Source: Leishmania donovani
Lineage: Eukaryota; Euglenozoa; Kinetoplastea; Trypanosomatida; Trypanosomatidae
Direction: 5' to 3'
DNA length: 23,815 nt
Assembly (NCBI RefSeq): GCF_000227135.1
Contig: NC_018260.1
Location: forward strand, 85,503-109,317
Below are positions 19,191-23,815 of the stretch, in pieces; within the stretch, counting starts at the first letter, position 1; each line of letters opens with the position of its first letter. The position numbers were made by a program, and so were the translations under genes. The notes under the pieces were generated by a model that was not told where the DNA came from, ran no database searches, and worked only from the letters and a program-made list of their open reading frames with translations.

Positions 19191-19263
19191 TACTCCAGGC
19201 GGGATTCGAACCCGCAATCTTTGGATTAGAAGTCCAAAGCCTTATCCGTTAGGCCACTGGAGC
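19191..19263 (-). tRNA. tRNA-Arg, anticodon TCT (reads AGA)
   Basis: 73 nt. The acceptor GCTCCAG pairs with CTGGAGT, discriminator A. The D arm is GCC...GGC with AACGG. The anticodon arm TTGGA-CTTCTAA-TCCAA places TCT at 34-36. The T arm is GCGGG-TTCGAAT-CCCGC. It lies 59 bases upstream of tRNA-Arg(CCT) in the same orientation, with no run of four T between them. Confidence 0.96.
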
Positions 19264-19339
19264 TCATGTTTGGCGGAATTTTCCGCCATGGTGACTTTTT
19301 TGTTTTTAAGTTTTTAATGATTGCTACTTTCTATCTTGT

Positions 19340-19411
19340 GGGCGTGTAGCTCAGTGGTAGAGCGCCTGTTTTGCATACAGGAGGCCTAGGGTTCAAACCC
19401 CTACTCGTCCA
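19340..19411 (+). tRNA. tRNA-Ala, anticodon TGC
   Basis: 72 nt. The acceptor GGGCGTG pairs with CTCGTCC apart from a T-T mismatch at 6-67. It has the G3-U70 pair, the main alanine identity element, and discriminator A. The D arm is GCTC-AGTGGTA-GAGC; the anticodon arm CCTGT-TTTGCAT-ACAGG gives TGC; the T arm is TAGGG-TTCAAAC-CCCTA. It is divergent from the Arg pair with 76 bases between the 5' ends. Confidence 0.95.
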
Positions 19412-19418
19412 TTTTTTT
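19412..19418 (+). terminator. RNA polymerase III terminator of tRNA-Ala
   Basis: Seven T residues follow the discriminator base of tRNA-Ala directly, a strong polymerase III stop signal. Confidence 0.85.
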
Positions 19419-19847
19419 CCTTCAGACTGCCTCTGCTCTAGGGGTTCGGTTTGACAGTCTCGTCATGCGGCGAAGGGGATGAAGGAAGCGGATCTTACGT
19501 TCAAGAACCCGCTCCTGCCGGTGCTGAAGTAATTGTGTTTCCTGGCGGTGGAGGGCCGAAAAGGGAGAGGGCAAGGAGGTGGACCGTTTCGGAGGAAGTA
19601 ATCGCGTAGCGAGGCAGAGATGGCTGTTGGTACTGAAGGGAGAGATGGCTGTCTTGATGCCGGATTGGTTGGGGGCTTGTGCGTGTCGCTTCCCTCCCTT
19701 GTGACGTGATGCTGTGGCAGGTGACCCGCCTTGCTGTTTTCTGTTTTTTTTTTTCGCCTCGGTGTAGTAGCGTGGGAGGTGCTTTTGCGGTGTCGCTGTC
19801 AAGTCGGCTGCGCACGCGCGTAGACACGTCTGCCGATGTCCCCACCA
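19419..19847. other. Spacer between tRNA-Ala and the glycosyltransferase gene
   Basis: No gene was recognised. It should contain the 3' untranslated region of the leftward-read glycosyltransferase. It has a T-run at 19745-19754. Nothing repeat-like was noticed. Confidence 0.5.
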
Positions 19848-21230
19848 CTACTTTCGCCAATGCGGCTCTGCTGTAATAATGCCGCTTCCCCAGAAGTCCT
19901 TGCCGTCTGCCAGTGCAAATGGCCGCAGGCTCGAAAGGAGAGAGACGTTGTACGTGTTCGACATCTCTACGGATGGCTGACGCCCCGTGCCGATGTCGAT
20001 GATCAGTTGATGCCGCGCCACATCCATCACCCACACATCCAACGGAACAATGAACTCCAGCTGCGGGAAGGGTGTCGCGCTCATTGCCACAAGCGCCTCG
20101 CGATGCCACGCCCACTTCGTCTCCCCGTAGTCGATGCCCGGTTTGGCGTTAAGCATACGTTCCACCCGTATCGCCGCCATGTCGTAGCTTATGGACTTGC
20201 TGGCAGGGCCCTTGTTGATGGCGCGGATGTTGCCACCCATTCTGTGAAAGAAGCCGCCAAACTGCGCTGAGGCGCCCGTAAACTTCTTGAAGCCAAGGTT
20301 CGCCAGGCGGAACTGCCAGTCGTAGTCCTCAAAGTAGGCGGGGTAGAAGTTTTCATCGAGGAAGCCGCCGACCAGCAGCGCAAGGCGCGACACCAGAAAG
20401 GCGCACATGGACTTGGTCTCGTAGTAAAACATCCCTACATGCCCCTTGAACTCGTCCTGCTGCTCTGCAAAGGAGCTGTACCTAATCCGGTCCGGCAGGA
20501 GCATGGAGATGGAGAGACCGGGTGTGGTTGCCACACTGGCGCGCAGTGTCTGCCGCCCTGCCGCGCGCGCCGCCCTCTCCTCCTGTTCCACCACTTCCTC
20601 CAGCGCGCGAATGCGGGCCGCGTCGGGGGCCAGCATTTCGTACACAACGGGTATGTACCTGTCAAAATACCGGCGCTCAAAGTACACGTCGCAGTTGAAC
20701 ACGCCGATAAAGGGCACCTCGGCATGCGGCTTCTGTAGGGCCACCCGGTACCCTTCGTTGACAGCCGCAGCGTAGCCGATGTTTTGCGGTCGGTACTCGA
20801 CGATGAGCCGCTCAGACGGCACCGCGGCGCGCAGCTTCGTCAGCAGCACAGTCATCTCCTCCACTGCGCCATTCTGCAGGATGTAGAGGTAGCGCGCGCG
20901 CGCGTGCACGCGGCACATGAACATGCGGAAGTCTTCCCACTCCAGCGTCAGCGGCACAATCACGAACGGGATGACGGTGTCGGCCGGAACACCGTCTGTC
21001 TGCAGCCATCTGCGAGTGCAAGCGAACAGCTCCTCATCGGTCACTGGCTGGTCTGTCGGCGCCGTGACCCAAACATCCTTACCCCCGTCTACTGCTCCCA
21101 CCGCCACGTCAGGCGACGAGTACAAGATAAGAAGCGTGATGCTGGCTGCTAGTAACACAGAGGCTACGAACAGCAGGCAGCGTCGCGCAGGAGAAAAGCC
21201 GCAAGCGTGCGACCTCTGCCCGCGCTTCAT
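19848..21230 (-). CDS. Type II membrane glycosyltransferase, GT-A/family 2-like
   Basis: This predicts 460 residues from an ATG. A short basic cytosolic end precedes one signal-anchor segment (about 18-38), so the rest should lie in the Golgi/ER lumen. The catalytic part follows the GT-A plan: VIVPLTLEWEDFRMFMCRV (90-108), YRPQNIGYAAAVNEGYRVAL (146-165), IGVFNCDVYF (175-184, in the place of a DxD motif, with Asp181 as candidate metal ligand), VGGFLDENFYPAYFEDYDWQFRLANLG (287-313) with the acidic/DWxxRL motif of family 2 enzymes, then FFHRMGG (327-333). The donor and acceptor are not evident. Synthesis of surface glycoconjugates such as phosphoglycans is reasonable but inferred. Leading residues MKRGQR and the basic stretch ARR before the anchor favour this start. 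Unlike many such enzymes it has little stem region. Confidence 0.8.
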   Translation of the reverse strand: MKRGQRSHACGFSPARRCLLFVASVLLAASITLLILYSSPDVAVGAVDGGKDVWVTAPTDQPVTDEELFACTRRWLQTDGVPADTVIPFVIVPLTLEWEDFRMFMCRVHARARYLYILQNGAVEEMTVLLTKLRAAVPSERLIVEYRPQNIGYAAAVNEGYRVALQKPHAEVPFIGVFNCDVYFERRYFDRYIPVVYEMLAPDAARIRALEEVVEQEERAARAAGRQTLRASVATTPGLSISMLLPDRIRYSSFAEQQDEFKGHVGMFYYETKSMCAFLVSRLALLVGGFLDENFYPAYFEDYDWQFRLANLGFKKFTGASAQFGGFFHRMGGNIRAINKGPASKSISYDMAAIRVERMLNAKPGIDYGETKWAWHREALVAMSATPFPQLEFIVPLDVWVMDVARHQLIIDIGTGRQPSVEMSNTYNVSLLSSLRPFALADGKDFWGSGIITAEPHWRK

Positions 21231-22084
21231 CCGCGGAGAATGGGCTCACCTGGCGAACGCTCTCTTGACGCGCGCGCACAAACTCGGATAGGGAAGCGGG
21301 CCAACAGACACCCGCCGCCGCCCTGCGTCGCGCCTGTATGCGTTTGTGTGTGTGTGCTGCTCACGCATGTAGAGTTTCCCGTAAGGAGGCGATGAGTCGG
21401 ATAAGACGTAGGGGGGGGGGTAGAGGTGAGAGGGGACGCACATGAACAACTGAAGAGATACAGGGTGGTGGGAGGAAGGGTTAGGGATGCTCGACAATGC
21501 GCCAGCGGCGAACCCCCATATAGCCAGGTAAGTGCGGATGATCCGCACATGGCGGAAGGTCATACGTCTGTCAGACTCGCCTATTTCACCCTCATTGCCC
21601 CAACTCGTACAACAAGCAGGAAAACCAAAGTCGCACACCACGAAGCCACGCATACATCCTCTCATGGTGCTTTACCTCGGCTTGTCGACTTTGTGCGCAC
21701 CCTGTGAATCCGTCGCTTTTCCTTCCTTCGATTTACCGTGTACTCAATCGCGCTTTAACTACTACCGTCCGCTCTGCCCCCCCCCCCCTCGCACCGACTC
21801 CCTGTTGTTGTCCCTCGCTTGTGAGTGCTCGCCCCTACCAATGCAGGCGGACGGGAGAAAAGAGAGGGGAACGGCAAGGAGGAGGTCGAAGGAGGGGAGA
21901 GGTGCAGAGCGACGTTAGTGAACCTTTTTCTTTGCTTGCTTAGTGTGCTGCATGCGCAAGACACACGTACACACCTCACCGATGAGGGGATGCACAGGGG
22001 TGTTGCAGCATGCGATGCGTCAACACACATATCTACCCCTCCCACCTCCCACCTCCCACCTCTCCTAAACGCCGTCTGCCGCTT
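21231..22084. other. Intergenic region between the ABCF1-like and glycosyltransferase genes
   Basis: No gene was recognised. In transcription order it holds the 3' end region of the ABCF1-like mRNA and then the leader of the glycosyltransferase mRNA. Simple sequence includes three copies of CCCACCT (22041-22061), a C run at 21778-21788, a G run at 21410-21420 and GT repeats near 21342-21357. A clear single splice acceptor for the glycosyltransferase could not be chosen. Confidence 0.5.
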
Positions 22085-23815
22085 CTAACTCTTCTCCTCC
22101 TTCGCCTTTTTCGGCTTCTTCTTCTTTGCGGCAGCGGTGAGAAACGCATCCAGGCCTTGCGCATGTTCGTGCTGCTCCTTCTCCTCCTTCTCTTGCAGCG
22201 CCGTCGTCACATCCGCGACCCCGCTCTGCTTCAGCTGACGCGCTTCCGTCTTGTGCTCGAGCAGCTGCTTGCGCTCCTCCAGCCGCATCGCCTCCTCTTT
22301 TTCGAACTCCGCACGCACCACATTCTTGTAGTCATCTAGGGAGCCGTTGAACGGCATCACATTCTTGTCCCCGGCGACCCAGATCTGCATCTCGGTCGAC
22401 TCGATTAGGCGAGCGTCGTGGGTGACAACAAGCACGCCACCCTTGAAGTTACGAATGGCTGTGCAGAGCGCATCGATCGACTCAACATCCAAGTGGTTTG
22501 TCGGCTCATCGAAGAGGAGAAAATGAGGGGACTCGGCGCTGATCGCCGCAAACGCCACGCGGGCCTTTTGGCCGCCACTCAGTGTCGCTATTTGGTTCTT
22601 GTGCACGATACCCTCCAGGCCGAAGCTGCCCAGGAGCCGCCGCGCCTTGTCCTCCTCCGGAATCCCCAGCGCCTGCATGCACTCCACCGGCGTCTTCTCC
22701 AGCGGCAGCTTGTCGACAAAGTGCTGGTTGTAGCGGCCAATGCGCACCTGGCGGTTCAGCGTAATGTACCCGGCCGTCGGCTCCAGCACACCGGTCATGA
22801 GGTTCAGCAGCGTACTCTTGCCAATACCGTTGGGACCACAAAGAGTGATGCGGCTGTCCGTCCACAGGGCGCAGCTCACGTTCTGAAACAGCACGGGGCC
22901 GCCCGGATAGTTGAAGGAGACACTGTCGAGCTTGCACACGCACCCATCGCGCAGCTCCGGCGGATCAGGAAAGGGGAAGTTGACGGTGTAGTCCCGCCTC
23001 TTCTCGAGGAATAGCGGGTCGAGGCGGCCGCTGTTCACCTGATCCTTAATCCATACCTCGACCTGCGCGTTCGACATGCCATTGCGCTTCTTGTCACGAA
23101 TGGTCTTGGCTACCGACTCGTACTTCTTGTCTAGCTCCTGGTGCCGCTGCTGCAACTGCTCGTCAAAGCTGCTGTAGCTGCCACGGTAGTAATTCAGCAT
23201 GTAGTTCTCCACGTGAACCATGTGCGTGCACACCTCATCCAGGAAGCCCGCGTCGTGAGAGACAACGATCAACGTCTTGGGTCGCCTCGCCGTCTCGCTG
23301 TACGCCTTCGTCAGGTAGGACTCCAGCCAAATGACAGCATTCAGGTCAAGGTGGTTCGTCGGCTCATCCAGCATGAGCACGTCCGGCTCGATGAAGACGG
23401 CAGAGGCCAGTGCAATGCGCTTGCGCCAGCCACCACTGAAGCTGCTCGTGGGTCGCTCGTGCCACTCGGTGGGAAAGCCAAGACCGAAGAGAATCCGCCG
23501 GGCACGGGCATCCGCCTGGGCGGCGCCCATGATGTCGAGCTCCTCCTCCAAAAAGTGCAGCCGCTCCATCTCGGCCTCCGAGAGCTCCGCCTTGGCCCCC
23601 AGCGCCTTTGCCTCATCGGCGCATGCGTTTTGCTTCTTGTGGCTTTGCAGCACCGCATCGACAGCGCTCAACTCCGAGGCAGTAAACTCCTGCTCCTGCT
23701 CCACCAACAGCAAGTCGAGGTTCGACTGCACCGGCAGCTCACGACTCGCCAGCAAGCGCAGAATCGTGGACTTGCCGCGTCCGTTTGGCCCCATAAGACC
23801 ATAGCGAGAACCAGC
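22085..23815 (-). CDS. ABCF1-like (ABC50-type) ATP-binding protein, 5' end outside window
   Basis: 576 codons plus a stop are present; the frame is open to the right edge, starting seven codons before the first visible Met, within Walker A, so the N-terminus is missing. ABCF proteins are soluble twin-ATPase proteins with no membrane domain; ABCF1 acts with ribosomes and initiation factor eIF2, relatives in stress signalling or rescue. Counting from the first visible Met: Walker A 1 GPNGRGKST (2-10), signature 1 FSGGWRKR (119-126), Walker B LMLDEPTNHLDL (139-150), linker with FPFPDPPE, Walker A 2 GPNGIGKST, signature 2 LSGGQKAR, Walker B 2 LLFDEPTNHLDVES, and the switch His in VVSHDAG and VVTHDAR. 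The tail is Lys-rich. The GGWRKR and FPDPPE stretches fit ABCF1 better than ABCF2 or GCN20. All catalytic motifs are intact. Confidence 0.92.
   Translation of the reverse strand, partial: AGSRYGLMGPNGRGKSTILRLLASRELPVQSNLDLLLVEQEQEFTASELSAVDAVLQSHKKQNACADEAKALGAKAELSEAEMERLHFLEEELDIMGAAQADARARRILFGLGFPTEWHERPTSSFSGGWRKRIALASAVFIEPDVLMLDEPTNHLDLNAVIWLESYLTKAYSETARRPKTLIVVSHDAGFLDEVCTHMVHVENYMLNYYRGSYSSFDEQLQQRHQELDKKYESVAKTIRDKKRNGMSNAQVEVWIKDQVNSGRLDPLFLEKRRDYTVNFPFPDPPELRDGCVCKLDSVSFNYPGGPVLFQNVSCALWTDSRITLCGPNGIGKSTLLNLMTGVLEPTAGYITLNRQVRIGRYNQHFVDKLPLEKTPVECMQALGIPEEDKARRLLGSFGLEGIVHKNQIATLSGGQKARVAFAAISAESPHFLLFDEPTNHLDVESIDALCTAIRNFKGGVLVVTHDARLIESTEMQIWVAGDKNVMPFNGSLDDYKNVVRAEFEKEEAMRLEERKQLLEHKTEARQLKQSGVADVTTALQEKEEKEQHEHAQGLDAFLTAAAKKKKPKKAKEEKS

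Noticed and set aside
21479..21486. TTAGGG, the telomere hexamer
   Set aside because: A single copy within ordinary spacer, so not evidence of a telomere.

Overview
The window looks like nuclear DNA of a trypanosomatid flagellate of the Leishmania type (Leishmaniinae). Six protein genes were recognised. All lie on the minus strand, none shows an intron, and they are separated by long, GC-leaning, microsatellite-rich spacers. Where a start could be tested, a polypyrimidine tract followed by AG (a spliced-leader acceptor pattern) sits just upstream of the ATG. This fits part of one directional, polycistronically transcribed cluster. The genus cannot be fixed from the sequence alone. The order hexose transporter then ATG3 recalls Leishmania chromosome 33, but that is from memory and unchecked.

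Layout, left to right. 1-274: part of a repeat whose exact inverted copy lies at 18236-18509. 1412-2479 (-): Mpv17/PMP22-family membrane protein. 3658-5301 (-): CstF50-like WD40 protein of the mRNA 3'-end cleavage complex. 5.3-12.8 kb: a 7.5-kb stretch without an intact gene. It holds the left copy of a 307-bp exact direct repeat (6488-6794) and a multiply frameshifted coding relic at about 8306-9813 (-), whose last part resembles a tyrosine recombinase of the DIRS/TATE type. 12827-14710 (-): hexose transporter, followed on the right by the second copy of the direct repeat (15265-15571). 15.6-18.2 kb: an AT-richer island containing ATG3, the autophagy E2 enzyme (16942-17769, -). 18236 to about 19020: GC-rich repeat with a 146-base run of N. 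19059-19411: three tRNA genes, Arg(CCT) and Arg(TCT) on minus and Ala(TGC) on plus. 19848-21230 (-): type II membrane glycosyltransferase. 22085-23815 (-): ABCF1-like ABC protein, cut by the right window edge.

The genes do not form a pathway; they are housekeeping or metabolic genes (organelle membrane, polyadenylation, sugar uptake, autophagy, glycan synthesis, translation) sharing a transcription unit. The unusual part is the repeat architecture. Exact direct repeats bracket the hexose transporter, exact inverted repeats bracket the left 18 kb, and a dead mobile-element-like gene lies between. This would allow recombination-driven amplification of the transporter. No intact new defence or mobile system was found.
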